Of a stretch of 64,000 nt of DNA, positions 9,311 through 18,689 are shown one piece after another. The position numbers and the translations under genes were made by a program. The notes below the pieces were generated by a model. The model had not been told where the DNA came from. It was given only the letters and a program-made list of their open reading frames with translations, and ran no database searches. Each line of letters opens with the position of its first letter. Position 1 is the first letter of the stretch. Source of the DNA: CAWGGS01 sp046704745 (lineage in GTDB: Bacteria; Desulfobacterota; Desulfobulbia; Desulfobulbales; Desulfocapsaceae); NCBI GenBank assembly GCA_046704745.1, contig JBJKRL010000027.1:30621-94620 (forward strand), given 5' to 3'.

Positions 9311-11788
9311 ATGTCCCCTGCCAAAGCAAGGATAAGCCCCTGTTTGCTCCTTTCGGCCATTGTGAGCATCCTCTTTCTATTATTCTTCAGCATACCGGTG
9401 CAAGCGGGCAACCCCACTGCAAAACCTCCTTTGATCGTGCGGGTCGGCGCCTATGAGAACAACCCCAAGATTTATACCGACAAATCAGGCAATATTGTCG
9501 GCCTTTTCCCTGACGTTCTCGACGACATTGCCAGAAAGGAAGGATGGCAGATCCAATATGTCCACGGCAGCTGGACCGAATGTCTAAATCGTTTGAAAAC
9601 AAATGAGATCGACATGATGGTCGATGTTGCCTATTCGAAAAAAAGAGCGCAGGATTTTGCCTTCAACAACGAAACCTTTCTGGTAAACTGGGCCACTGTA
9701 TACTCATCGAAGAACGAACATGTTGATTCATTGGTCGATCTCAAAGGTAAAAAAGTTGCCGTCATGAAAGGCAGTATTCATACCGAAGGTGAAGGCGGAA
9801 TTATAAATTTGCTGGCAAGATTTGACATCCCCTGCACATATATCAAGGTGGAAAGTTATGCCGACGTCTTCCGGCTGGTTTCCACCAACAAGGCAGATGT
9901 CGGGGTTGTGAATAGAATCTTCGGCTCTGTAGTTGCAAAGGACTATCATGTTGAAAAAACACCGATAATTTTTAATCCAAGTCATTTAAAATTCGCCTTT
10001 CCGAAAAATTCTCCTCTCACCCAGGTCCTGATCGCCGGAATAGACCGCGACCTGCGGGAATTAAAGAAAGCTCCCGATTCAATTTACAACAGAGCCCTTT
10101 ATGTCTATCTCTCCGGGCTTCCCAGGGAGGCCATTTACGTCGGTCGGGGGATGGGGACTTCGAGCCAAAAAATTGTTCTAACAGAGTCCCAGGAGAAATG
10201 GATCAAAGAGCATCCGGTTATCCGGGTTGGCATCGATCCTGAATTTGCCCCGTTCGAATTTTTCAGTCCTCAAGGGCAGTACAGAGGCATTGCCTCCGAC
10301 TACGTCAGAATTTTAAACGAGCGACTCGGCCTCAACCTCCAGGTGGTAAAAAATCTCACCTGGCCTCAGGTCGTGGCCAAGGTGGATAAAAAAGAAATCG
10401 ATGTCCTCTCCTGCATAGGTATTACCAAGGAAAGAAAAAAGAACCTCTTGTTTTCCAGGTCGTATATTAATTTTCATCGCGTTATTATATCCAGACTCAA
10501 TGAGCCCTTTGTGACAGGAATAAACGATCTCGAGGATGCAAAAGTCGCCGTTCAACAAAACAGTTCCCACGAAGGCTATCTCCGCGAACACACCAATATA
10601 AAACCTATCGCATACCAAACCCTGAAGGAGGCTCTCTCGGCAGTCTCTGACGGTCAAGCCAGATATTTTGTCGGAAATATCGCCTCTTCGACGTACTGGA
10701 TAAGAAAGCTCAACCTGACCAATCTCAAAGTAGCCGCTCCTGTCTCATCCGAGATCCAGAATCTCTATTTCGGCATTCGCAGTGATTGGCCGGAGCTGGT
10801 CTCCATCATCAACAAAGGTCTGGCATCAATCAATCAAGACGAAGAGAACACTATTCGAAAAAAATGGGTCAACGTAGAGTATGCTCCGGGCTTATCCCCA
10901 CGTCTGGTTTTCAATTATGCCCTGCAAATTGCAGGAGGCGTGCTGATCATGTTTATGCTGTTCCTGGCATGGAATTACAGGTTGAAGAGAGAGATCAACA
11001 AGAGAATCGTTATTGAAAAAAAGTTGCACAAGGCAAATGTAGATCTCAAAAACCTTGACCGTTTGAAAAGCATGTTCATAGCTTCTATGAGCCATGAACT
11101 TCGAACCCCGCTCAACTCAATAATCGGTTTTACCGGAATTATCCTCCAAGGAATGACCGGCCCGCTTAATGACAAACAGAAGGATCACCTTAGTCGCGTC
11201 TACAATTCCTCCAAACATCTTCTTGCCCTTATAACCGATGTTATCGATATCTCAAAAATCGAGGCCGGACGGATTGATATTTTCCCTGAGGAAGTTCTGC
11301 TTGCAGAAATTGTCGAAGAAGCAGCCGTTAACATTCAGCCGCAACTCAAGGTAAAAAACTTGTCTCTTGATATATCCATCCCCCATGACCTGGTATTGCT
11401 TACCGACAGGAAGCGTCTATTACAGTGTATTATCAACTACCTAAGTAATGCGGTCAAGTTTACTGAAGCAGGAGGCATTCGTCTTGTCGCCGAAAGAAAG
11501 GATGAAACAGCTGAAATCCGGGTCAGCGATACGGGTATCGGCATCCCGGAAAAAGACATGGGAAAACTTTTTGAGGCCTTCGAACGGCTTGACACACATT
11601 TACGGGTCAAGGCCGGAGGCACCGGCCTTGGTCTGTACCTGACCAAAAAACTGGTAACCGAAATACTCGGTGGTGAGATATTTGTTACGAGCAAAGAGGG
11701 TGAAGGAAGCACATTCGGGCTATGCATTCCAATGAGACATACAGCGCCGGAGGCCCTGCAAGAAGTGAGAGAAGAGGCAACATCATGA
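9311..11788 (+). CDS. Membrane sensor histidine kinase with two periplasmic amino-acid-binding-like domains (BvgS-like sensor)
   Basis: 825 residues from ATG 9311, chosen because it begins a clean signal peptide (LLLSAIVSILFLLFFSIPVQA). Two type-3 solute-binding (Venus flytrap) domains follow, at about 40-265 (LIVRVGAYENNPKIYTDKSG) and 290-510 (VIRVGIDPEFAPFEFFSPQG). Then come a membrane segment (about 535-558), HisKA (ASMSHELRTPLNSIIGF) and HATPase (DTGIGIPEKDMGKLF, GGTGLGLYLTKKL). Unlike BvgS it has no receiver or Hpt; the receiver is the next gene. The stop overlaps that gene's ATG (ATGA). The ligand is unknown, perhaps an amino acid or small organic acid. Confidence 0.88.
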   Translation: MSPAKARISPCLLLSAIVSILFLLFFSIPVQAGNPTAKPPLIVRVGAYENNPKIYTDKSGNIVGLFPDVLDDIARKEGWQIQYVHGSWTECLNRLKTNEIDMMVDVAYSKKRAQDFAFNNETFLVNWATVYSSKNEHVDSLVDLKGKKVAVMKGSIHTEGEGGIINLLARFDIPCTYIKVESYADVFRLVSTNKADVGVVNRIFGSVVAKDYHVEKTPIIFNPSHLKFAFPKNSPLTQVLIAGIDRDLRELKKAPDSIYNRALYVYLSGLPREAIYVGRGMGTSSQKIVLTESQEKWIKEHPVIRVGIDPEFAPFEFFSPQGQYRGIASDYVRILNERLGLNLQVVKNLTWPQVVAKVDKKEIDVLSCIGITKERKKNLLFSRSYINFHRVIISRLNEPFVTGINDLEDAKVAVQQNSSHEGYLREHTNIKPIAYQTLKEALSAVSDGQARYFVGNIASSTYWIRKLNLTNLKVAAPVSSEIQNLYFGIRSDWPELVSIINKGLASINQDEENTIRKKWVNVEYAPGLSPRLVFNYALQIAGGVLIMFMLFLAWNYRLKREINKRIVIEKKLHKANVDLKNLDRLKSMFIASMSHELRTPLNSIIGFTGIILQGMTGPLNDKQKDHLSRVYNSSKHLLALITDVIDISKIEAGRIDIFPEEVLLAEIVEEAAVNIQPQLKVKNLSLDISIPHDLVLLTDRKRLLQCIINYLSNAVKFTEAGGIRLVAERKDETAEIRVSDTGIGIPEKDMGKLFEAFERLDTHLRVKAGGTGLGLYLTKKLVTEILGGEIFVTSKEGEGSTFGLCIPMRHTAPEALQEVREEATS

Positions 11789-12156
11789 AAAAAGTATTGG
11801 TCATCGAAGACAATGAAGACAACATGGAACTGATCACTTTTATCCTGGAGGCCGGCAATTTTGAGACGATCCGTGCCGAAACAGGACAACAGGGAGTGGC
11901 CCTGGCAATTGAGAAACGCCCTGATTTCATAATTCTCGACATCCAGCTTCCTGACATCATGGGAACAGAGGTCTTGAAACAAATCCGGTCTTCTGAAATC
12001 GGAAATTCCATTCCTATTATTGCCATGACATCCTTTGCCATGGCAGGAGACCGGAATAAATTACTCAGAGCAGGTTGTGACGGCTATATAGAAAAACCCA
12101 TAGACCCCGCCCTGGTCATGACCCAGATTCAACAGGTTATTGGTGACATAGCATGA
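11785..12156 (+). CDS. Single-domain response regulator (CheY/DivK-like)
   Basis: A 123-residue lone receiver. The acidic pocket is VIEDNEDN, the phospho-acceptor Asp lies in IILDIQLPDIMGTE, the Thr is in AMTSFAMAGDRNK, and the Lys is in GYIEKPIDP. The DivK/CpdR-like sequence LDIQLPDIMGTEVLKQIR is typical of receivers paired with hybrid kinases. It is coupled by ATGA overlaps on both sides to the flanking kinases, which makes it the likely phosphate shuttle between the periplasmic sensor and the cytoplasmic hybrid kinase. Confidence 0.9.
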   Translation: MKKVLVIEDNEDNMELITFILEAGNFETIRAETGQQGVALAIEKRPDFIILDIQLPDIMGTEVLKQIRSSEIGNSIPIIAMTSFAMAGDRNKLLRAGCDGYIEKPIDPALVMTQIQQVIGDIA

Positions 12157-14222
12157 AAACCCTTATTGTCGAAGACACCGAGGACTCACGTGTTCTTCTG
12201 GAAACATTTTTCTCAGCCTACGGATACGAAGTGGACAGTGCCGAGAATGGCAAAATTGCACTGGAAAAGGCACGTAGGAATAGACCGGACCTGATCATCT
12301 CCGATATTCTTATGCCGGAAATGGATGGGTATGACCTGTGCAGGGCTGTGAAGGAAAACCCGGAACTGAAGTCGATTCCTTTCGTCTTTTACACAGCAAC
12401 CTATACCGATCCCAACGATGAAAGACTTGCTATGGAATTGGGTGCTTCCAGATTCATTATCAAGCCGATGGAGCCAGATCTCTTCTTTGAGGAAATAAAA
12501 AACGTATTGGAAAACCATAAACAGGCGACACTGCCGATTCCGGAAAACCCTTCGGCCAATGAACAGCAATTCCACATAAATCATGCGCAGGCACTCTCCA
12601 GGAAGCTTGATGAAAAGATGCAAAAACTCCAAGAGGAGCAACAAAAGCTTAAAACAAGGGAAAGGCAATATCGACGTCTGGTTGAAGTATTACGGGATGA
12701 TTATTTCTTCTATACCCGTGGAAGCGACGGTACATATTCGTATATCAGCCCATCGATTGAAAATGTTCTGGGCTATACCAGAGAGGAATTTCGTGAATCC
12801 CCAAAGGCTTACATCACCGACAATGAAATCAACCCAGATGCCCTGCGTTTTGCAAAAGACGCTCTTAGAGGAATCAAACGACCGCCTTTCGAGATGGAGG
12901 TACGGGACAAATCCGGCGAGATACACCGACTGGAGATGACTGAAGATCCGATCCTTGATAAGTACGGCAAGGTCATTGCTGTAGAGGGTATCGCCCATGA
13001 TATCACCAAAAGCCTGTGGACAGCCAGGGAATTGATCCGGGCTCAGGAGCGACTGCAACATACGCAAAAAATGGAGGCAATCGGCACCCTGGCTGGAGGA
13101 ATAGCTCATGATTTCAATAACATTCTCACTCCGATTATTGGCTATGCTGAGATGACCCAGCTCAATATCAAAAAGTCAACGGCGGAATGGGAAAACCTGC
13201 AGGAAATCATCTCAGCCGGTAATCGAGCTAAAGAGCTGGTCCGTCAGATACTCACCTTTAGCCGGCAGAAGCCACAGGAGAAAAAACCGGTGCATCTCCA
13301 ATTGCTGATCAAGGAAACCTTGAAACTGTTGCGTTCATCTCTTCCAGCCACCATAGAAATCCGTGAATCCATCGGCAATTGCAACTCCGTATCCGCCGAT
13401 CCAACCCAGATTCATCAAATCCTGATGAATCTTTTCACCAATGCCTATCATGCCATGCGCGAAACCGGCGGCATTCTGGCTGTTTCTCTTAAAGAGATGG
13501 AAATCGGCAAAGAAGACACCTTTGTCCCCTCAACCCTTTCCACCGGCAGATATGCTCGTTTGGAGATCATCGATACCGGAAGGGGGATCGAAAAGAACAT
13601 CAAGGAAAAGATCTTTGAACCGTATTTTACCACGAAACCCAAAGATGAAGGAACAGGGCTCGGACTGTCGGTGGTCCATGGTATTGTCACCAGCCACGGC
13701 GGCTATATAACGGTTTACAGCGAGCCTCAGCAAGGAACGACATTTCATATCTACCTGCCGATTCTAGAAACTATCGACAACCAAAAGACCACCCTGTTGA
13801 AGGAAGACATTATAGGGGGCCTTGAACGTATTCTGGTGGTTGATGATGAAGAGACGATCTGCCAACTTGAGGAAAAGCAGCTCACCCATCTCGGCTATCG
13901 GGTAACAACTGCAAACAGCGGATCAAAAGCTATTGAGATATTTAAAAAATCTCCACTAGATATAGATCTTGTAGTCACAGACATGACCATGCCGATGATG
14001 ACCGGAACGGATATGGCGAGAATTCTCCTCGACATCAGACCGAATCTTCCGATTCTGCTCTGTACCGGATTCAGCGAATTGATCGATAGAGAAAAGGCCA
14101 ACGCCTTGGGACTTAAAGGATATCTCATGAAACCCGTATGCCGGAATGATTTGGCGACCGCAGTCCGTAAAACACTGGACTGCACAAATCTCACAGGAAG
14201 CTCCGACAGGTTTTCTTACTAG
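12153..14222 (+). CDS. Hybrid sensor histidine kinase (REC-PAS-HisKA-HATPase-REC)
   Basis: 689 residues, no membrane segment. The N-terminal receiver has intact residues (VEDTEDSRVLL, IISDILMPEMDGYDL, IIKPME). A coiled coil and PAS (about 165-290) follow, then HisKA (GGIAHDFNNILTPIIGYAEM), HATPase (DTGRGIEKNIKEKIF, GTGLGLSVVHG) and a C-terminal receiver (VVDDEETICQL, VVTDMTMPMMTGT, LMKPVC). The PAS-kinase-REC part closely resembles the kinase at 6988, suggesting duplication. It could be controlled by phosphotransfer to its first receiver. It is the last gene of the cluster, and no output gene follows. Confidence 0.88.
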   Translation: MKTLIVEDTEDSRVLLETFFSAYGYEVDSAENGKIALEKARRNRPDLIISDILMPEMDGYDLCRAVKENPELKSIPFVFYTATYTDPNDERLAMELGASRFIIKPMEPDLFFEEIKNVLENHKQATLPIPENPSANEQQFHINHAQALSRKLDEKMQKLQEEQQKLKTRERQYRRLVEVLRDDYFFYTRGSDGTYSYISPSIENVLGYTREEFRESPKAYITDNEINPDALRFAKDALRGIKRPPFEMEVRDKSGEIHRLEMTEDPILDKYGKVIAVEGIAHDITKSLWTARELIRAQERLQHTQKMEAIGTLAGGIAHDFNNILTPIIGYAEMTQLNIKKSTAEWENLQEIISAGNRAKELVRQILTFSRQKPQEKKPVHLQLLIKETLKLLRSSLPATIEIRESIGNCNSVSADPTQIHQILMNLFTNAYHAMRETGGILAVSLKEMEIGKEDTFVPSTLSTGRYARLEIIDTGRGIEKNIKEKIFEPYFTTKPKDEGTGLGLSVVHGIVTSHGGYITVYSEPQQGTTFHIYLPILETIDNQKTTLLKEDIIGGLERILVVDDEETICQLEEKQLTHLGYRVTTANSGSKAIEIFKKSPLDIDLVVTDMTMPMMTGTDMARILLDIRPNLPILLCTGFSELIDREKANALGLKGYLMKPVCRNDLATAVRKTLDCTNLTGSSDRFSY

Positions 14223-14239
14223 CCCGGATTCCGGGTCAG

Positions 14240-15058
14240 TCAGTTACAGAGCATCTGCCTGATTCTCTCGCAAAGAAAGACGATGGATTCGATGTCGAGA
14301 TGCTCTGTAACGGTTTCGTCGAACATCATTTTCGCCTGAGGTTCAAAATCCTCACCGGGAAGTACATCCCAGAACAACAGGATAACCGGCACTCTCGGCA
14401 GTGGAGCAAAGCGAACGGACACGTCGGCAGATCCTCCCAGCTCCGGGACTTGTATTGCCCCTAAAGCCAGTGCCTTCTGTAAAAGCTCCTCTTTTTTACC
14501 GGTGAAACGCTCCACCAACGGGTCTTCAACTTGCCCTTTCATGGTCACGGCTTTTGATACAGTATTGGGAAACTCGATAAACCCCTTCCAGTTTCCCCTC
14601 GGTTCGGAACAGCCACCCTGCGCCAGGTGATTAAAAACAAAGACCTGTTCCAATCGGCTCAGCTCCGAACCATCCAAACGGGTAACAGTCCTTTCGTCGA
14701 TAAGAATGTGCTCTGAAAAATACGGCAGCTTTAACATTTTTCCAGACTCGGTTGTCACCACATCGCCGCCGATTCTTCCTGGAAGTTCGGCAAGCTCCAT
14801 GGAGGCTGCCCTCCTTTTTGCCCACTTCAGCGCCTCTTCCGCTAAATCACGTTTAAGCCATTTTCCCTCGGCATACTGCTCCGCAAGTTCCTTTTCGCAG
14901 CGAGCAAGGACATCGGGCGGGATATGAGGGCAATTTTTCAATGGGTGTTTTTCTGAGACGACCATACTGGCAAACGCAAGGCATGTTGGAAACCCGCACT
15001 CCCGGCAATTGGTTTTAGGTAGAATCTTACTGTAAAGGGCAACAACGGAAAGGGCCAT
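14240..15058 (-). CDS. Fe-S cluster / DUF3786 domain protein
   Basis: 272 residues. An N-terminal cysteine motif (CRECGFPTCLAFA, residues about 18-30, and a further Cys near 43) matches the [4Fe-4S] domain found at the start of corrinoid iron-sulfur proteins. The remainder fits DUF3786, a family largely confined to anaerobes with C1/corrinoid metabolism. The function is unknown. A role in corrinoid or acetyl-CoA chemistry is inference from the family. It is convergent with the kinase cluster, the gap being 17 bases. Confidence 0.7.
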   Translation of the reverse strand: MALSVVALYSKILPKTNCRECGFPTCLAFASMVVSEKHPLKNCPHIPPDVLARCEKELAEQYAEGKWLKRDLAEEALKWAKRRAASMELAELPGRIGGDVVTTESGKMLKLPYFSEHILIDERTVTRLDGSELSRLEQVFVFNHLAQGGCSEPRGNWKGFIEFPNTVSKAVTMKGQVEDPLVERFTGKKEELLQKALALGAIQVPELGGSADVSVRFAPLPRVPVILLFWDVLPGEDFEPQAKMMFDETVTEHLDIESIVFLCERIRQMLCN

Positions 15059-15280
15059 TTTTCAACCTTTTTATTCTCGTGCAAAATTTTACGTTTATTG
15101 CAAATAAGCAGATCTGCCTGTCATGAGACAATGTAACCATTCGATTTATCGCATCACCTTTGTATGCATATTTTTAGATAATCTTCTCTACAGGATAAGA
15201 TTGCTTTCATGAGCATTGTATCATAATGTAGACATGATTTGGAATGATGCGCTATCCACCCCCTAAATAAAGTCAAAGAA

Positions 15281-15928
15281 ATGGAACTGACCCTGCTCTT
15301 TTTTTTCATCATAGTCTGTCTTACCGCTGTTATTTTCATTCTCTGGAGGCGGGCGTCCAGCCGCAGATCTCTTCCCTGCCCCGCCTGGTTGAGTTGGCTT
15401 GTAGAATTGGACAATCCTTTTGCCAGGACGAACAGGGCCGCAACCATCATCGAGCATCTGGCCCTGCAACCGGAAATGTCCGTATTGGATTTCGGTTGTG
15501 GTCCAGGCAGAGTTAGCATTCCACTTGCCCGGGCCGTTGGTGGCAAGGGAAAGGTTGTGGCCATGGATATCCAACCAGCAATGCTGGAAAAAGCGCAGAA
15601 CAAAGCTCGGGACGCAGCTCTTGACAATATCGAGTTTCTCCATGCCGGAGCGGGTGAAGGCAAGATTGGACAACATCGATTCGACCGTGCCGTGATGGTG
15701 ACCGTACTGGGTGAGATACCGGAGAAGGAAACGGCACTTCAAGAGGTGTATGCGGCCCTCAAACCGGGAGGAATCCTCTCGATCACAGAGATTATCTTCG
15801 ATCCCCACTTTCAAAAACGTGCGACAGTTTCACAAATAGCAGATAAAGTGGGTTTTCAGGAAAAGGCTTTTTGGGGTAACCGATTGGCCTATACTTTAAA
15901 CCTTAAAAAGCCCGAACCGGAAATTTGA
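15281..15928 (+). CDS. Class I SAM-dependent methyltransferase with N-terminal membrane anchor
   Basis: 215 residues. A hydrophobic segment occupies residues about 2-21 (LTLLFFFIIVCLTAVIFIL). It is followed by a Rossmann methyltransferase with motif I VLDFGCGPGRVSIPLA, an acidic residue after strand 2 (VVAMDIQPAML) and LKPGGILSITE. The pattern is UbiE/arsenite-methyltransferase-like, but no substrate-specific Cys set is present, so the substrate is unknown. It is followed after 19 bases by an AhpD-like gene, probably in one transcript. Confidence 0.8.
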   Translation: MELTLLFFFIIVCLTAVIFILWRRASSRRSLPCPAWLSWLVELDNPFARTNRAATIIEHLALQPEMSVLDFGCGPGRVSIPLARAVGGKGKVVAMDIQPAMLEKAQNKARDAALDNIEFLHAGAGEGKIGQHRFDRAVMVTVLGEIPEKETALQEVYAALKPGGILSITEIIFDPHFQKRATVSQIADKVGFQEKAFWGNRLAYTLNLKKPEPEI

Positions 15929-15947
15929 AACAAATCATGGAGGTCAC

Positions 15948-16298
15948 ATGTCCGATCTGAGCCGGCAAAAAATCGATCAGAGTATCAAAGACAGGAAAGA
16001 GCTCTACCTTACTTTCCTCAAAAATGCCAAAACCTATAGACCGCTGCTTGAACTGGAAGAAAAAGCATTCAGCGACGGGGCCTTGACAAAAAAGGCGAAG
16101 GAGTTGATGGCACTGTCTATATCTATCGTAACCAAGTGTGAACCGTGCATGGAATGGCATCTCGATCAGGCTTTGCAGGCAGGTGCGGGTGACAGTGAAA
16201 TCTTCGAGACCATTGATGTCGCCATTGAGATGGGCGGCGGCCAAGCTGCCGCATACGCCCGGTTCGTGGTAAAGGCTTTGGAATATTTTAGAAATTAA
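15948..16298 (+). CDS. Carboxymuconolactone decarboxylase / AhpD-like protein
   Basis: 116 residues, all alpha. The AhpD-type active site is CEPCMEWHLDQALQAGA (Cys-x-x-Cys plus His at about 64-71). This family includes peroxidase-linked disulfide reductases and many uncharacterised proteins. The CxxC is intact, so a thiol-disulfide role is likely. The RBS is GGAGG-like (ATGGAGGTCACATG). It lies downstream of the methyltransferase. Confidence 0.8.
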   Translation: MSDLSRQKIDQSIKDRKELYLTFLKNAKTYRPLLELEEKAFSDGALTKKAKELMALSISIVTKCEPCMEWHLDQALQAGAGDSEIFETIDVAIEMGGGQAAAYARFVVKALEYFRN

Positions 16299-16342
16299 CT
16301 AGTTTCCATCCGAAAACGGCGCTTTTCACCTAACTCGTCGTT

Positions 16343-16460
16343 GCGCTCAAAGTTTTATCCTCGGAGGTAAGCACCCTCCGGGTATATACACCCTTCAGGC
16401 ATAAACTTCGACTCCGGTATCAAATATATGCCTGCGGTAAAATTCTTCGCGCGTCTAGAT
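16343..16460 (+). repeat. Intergenic repeat, copy A
   Basis: About 118 bases nearly identical to 17770-17886 (shared runs include TTTTATCCTCGGAGGTAAGC and GGCATAAACTTCGACTCCG). Outer sequences (TAGTTTCCATCCGAAAA near 16297-16313 and TTTCGGGACGAAAACTA near 16479-16495) are imperfect inverted repeats, so this copy may have its own ends, different from those of copy B. Confidence 0.7.
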
Positions 16461-16534
16461 TTAGAAGAAAATATCTCGTTTCGGGACGAAAACTAACCAG
16501 ATTAGATAGCTCTGAGGGTTTTCCTTCGGATAAA

Positions 16535-17311
16535 ATGACCATGGAATTGATAGATACCCACTGCCATCTCGATATCACGATGTTCGCGGAAAAGTTCGAC
16601 TTCTTGCTTAACAGGGCAAGGGACGTCGGAGTAGGTGGAATGGTTCTGCCGGGAGTAGACGAGGACGGATGGAGCAGGATGATTGGTCTGTGCAAAGAAA
16701 ACATCGGACTGTTTGCCGCCCCGGGACTGCACCCGATGTATCTTTCCCTGCATCGGCCACAACATCTGGAAGTGCTTGAAAAGCTGACACAAAGCGAAAA
16801 AGTGGTTGCCCTAGGTGAAATCGGCCTTGACTACTATATCGAAGGACTCGATAAAAAAGCACAACAGGACCTCTTCGAGAAGCAGTTGAAAATTGCGCAA
16901 AAGGCGCATCTGCCGGTACTTCTTCATGTCCGCAAGGCTCACGATCAGGTGCTTGCGACCCTTAGGGCCAAACACTTTTCCCATGGAGGTCTGGTGCACG
17001 CTTTCAACGGCAGTTATCAGCAGGCCACGCAATATATCAAACTGGGCTTCGGTATCAGTATATGCGGTACGGTTACCTACGACAGGGCAAAAAAAATCCG
17101 GGGTATCGCCGTTGAATTACCAAAGCAGTCATTGGTCCTGGAAACCGATGCCCCGGACCTACCTTTGGCTGACCGCAGGGGCAAGAACAATCTACCGGAA
17201 TACCTGCCGGAAATCCTTGAGACACTGGCCTGGTTACGCAACGAACCTATCGAGGAAACAGCCTGTTATACCACAGCAAACGCCAAGCGTATTCTTGGGC
17301 TTTCCATTTGA
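16535..17311 (+). CDS. tatD: TatD family metal-dependent hydrolase (DNase)
   Basis: 258 residues. Metal ligands are in IDTHCHLD (about 5-12), Glu in VALGEIGLDYY, His in LPVLLHVRKAHD and HGGLVHAFNG, and Asp in LETDAPDLPL. TatD proteins are Mg-dependent 3'-5' exonucleases that act on damaged or single-stranded DNA; some members act on other substrates. ATG 16535 is used; ATG 16541 is an in-frame alternative, and neither has a strong Shine-Dalgarno. It is followed by the HTH/zinc-ribbon gene. Confidence 0.87.
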   Translation: MTMELIDTHCHLDITMFAEKFDFLLNRARDVGVGGMVLPGVDEDGWSRMIGLCKENIGLFAAPGLHPMYLSLHRPQHLEVLEKLTQSEKVVALGEIGLDYYIEGLDKKAQQDLFEKQLKIAQKAHLPVLLHVRKAHDQVLATLRAKHFSHGGLVHAFNGSYQQATQYIKLGFGISICGTVTYDRAKKIRGIAVELPKQSLVLETDAPDLPLADRRGKNNLPEYLPEILETLAWLRNEPIEETACYTTANAKRILGLSI

Positions 17312-17374
17312 TGTCCTGTATCTCAGACATGGAGTATTTTCACGGCAAAAAGGAGGAAAGAACACAAAAAGACC

Positions 17375-17674
17375 ATGGATACATTGACGAACCGGCAGCA
17401 GATAATCTTACTTCTACAAAAAGAAAATCTCGGAGCAAGGGAGCTCTCCCAGGCAATTGGTCTTCCGGAAAAAGAAATTTACAACCACCTGGAGCACATT
17501 GGCAAAACCGTCCGCCGGCAGGGCCTGCACCTGAAATCGGCCCCGGGTCCTGTCTGTCTAGCCTGCGGATACGACTTCAAAAAGCGACAACGCCTTACAC
17601 CTCCAGGACGATGTCCCAGATGCCGGGCAACACATATTTCTGAAGCACTTTTTTGCTTGGTGCCGGTTTCTTAG
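17375..17674 (+). CDS. Small HTH plus C-terminal zinc-ribbon protein (predicted regulator, COG3357-like)
   Basis: 99 residues. The N-terminal winged-helix-like HTH is LGARELSQAIGLPEKEIYNHLEHI (quoted here only as residues about 19-42), and a C-terminal zinc ribbon has Cys pairs CLACGYDF and CPRCRATH. This architecture is known from predicted archaeal and bacterial regulators of unknown target. It lies 63 bases after tatD in the same direction. Confidence 0.7.
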   Translation: MDTLTNRQQIILLLQKENLGARELSQAIGLPEKEIYNHLEHIGKTVRRQGLHLKSAPGPVCLACGYDFKKRQRLTPPGRCPRCRATHISEALFCLVPVS

Positions 17675-17704
17675 CTTCAGAGTTCTCAGACGAGTTTTCA
17701 TATG

Positions 17705-17934
17705 AGCCGCTTGCAAAATGGTCTTCTTGGAGTCTCGCCGGCTCGCTTACCGGCCCAAATCCGCGTTATGCTCAAAATTTTATCCTCGGAGGTAAGCACC
17801 CTGCGGGTATATACACCCTTCAGGCATAAACTTCGACTCCGATACCACTTATATGCCTGCATTAAAATTTTTCGCATGCCTTGATTTTTAACCGGTAAGC
17901 GTAGACTCCGAGAATCCTCATTTTGCAAAAGGCT
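17705..17934 (+). repeat. MITE-like element with ~45 bp terminal inverted repeats (repeat copy B)
   Basis: The left end (17705-17754) and right end (17891-17934) are imperfect inverted repeats sharing TTGCAAAATG, GGAGTCT and CGCTTACCGG. The interior 17770-17886 is the same repeat as 16343-16460. No ORF is inside. This is the most complete copy and looks like a non-autonomous mobile element or a REP-type sequence. Confidence 0.65.
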
Positions 17935-17995
17935 CAGATATAAAAAAGAGATTGGTAAAATGGGAGTAGCCCAGACGGCGTCCTCTTCTTCATAA

Positions 17996-18032
17996 TTGGC
18001 AATGAACAGCGCATATGCTTGTTCATTGCCAA
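17996..18032. repeat. Perfect 13-bp inverted repeat (hairpin or operator)
   Basis: TTGGCAATGAACA (17996-18008) and TGTTCATTGCCAA (18020-18032) are perfectly complementary around an 11-base loop. It lies downstream of the minus-strand gene at 18098. No T-run follows on either strand, so it is not a classic terminator. It could be an RNA-stabilising hairpin or a dimeric protein's binding site. Confidence 0.6.
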
Positions 18033-18097
18033 AAATTTCGAACCTAACATCACCTGAACTGATGGGAAATCCGGGCTAGTGGTAACCAGAATAAATT

Positions 18098-18469
18098 TTA
18101 TAAGCGAAACGCCTGCATCTTGGCCATCTCGATTGCCAACTGGGAACGTGCATTTGCATCTTTGGGAAGATCTTTTTCTTTACACCACTGAGGAAAGGTC
18201 TCAGGATCGATAAATACCTTAATCACCTGATCGCCTGCAGCTTCCACCTCGGTCTTTTTTTCCTCTGCTCGCATCAACCATTCCTCAAAGGTCGGGGGCA
18301 ACTGATCGGCATCATCAAAAATCGTGAGCAGGTGCGAATAATCTTCCTCTTTGTACCACACCATAGCCTGAAGCATCGGTTGGCGAGCTGTCTCCTGCCT
18401 CTGCTTCTGCGTCTCCTTCAACTTGGCTACGGTCTTGCCGGAGCCGATCCCTGCTTTTTTTCTTGTCAT
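18098..18469 (-). CDS. Hypothetical basic/acidic protein, unknown function
   Basis: 123 residues from ATG 18469, chosen for its strong AGGAGAAGT RBS; an upstream in-frame start at 18529 lacks one. The N-terminus is Lys/Gln/Arg-rich and likely helical (about 1-35), and the C-terminal half has DPETFPQWCKEKDLPKDANA. I recognise no family with certainty. The gene sits between two oppositely oriented copies of the local intergenic repeat (24-bp perfect inverted repeat at 17891-17914 and 18696-18719), as though carried between them. Confidence 0.65.
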   Translation of the reverse strand: MTRKKAGIGSGKTVAKLKETQKQRQETARQPMLQAMVWYKEEDYSHLLTIFDDADQLPPTFEEWLMRAEEKKTEVEAAGDQVIKVFIDPETFPQWCKEKDLPKDANARSQLAIEMAKMQAFRL

Positions 18470-18689
18470 ACTTCTCCTCTTTCTTCTAATCTCTTTATCC
18501 AAACAGTCTGCAAGATCCGCAAACGACAAAAGATAACATCATATCTGATGCCTCTAGGCAAGAAAACAAAATTGCACGATACCTTGCATAAAAATCGGCC
18601 TTGAAAAAATGAACCCTTCTTTTTCAAGGCCCAGCCCTCAACATTGACGGGATTTCCGAGACTCTTTCTTTTTAGGCTGCCTTGAATAA

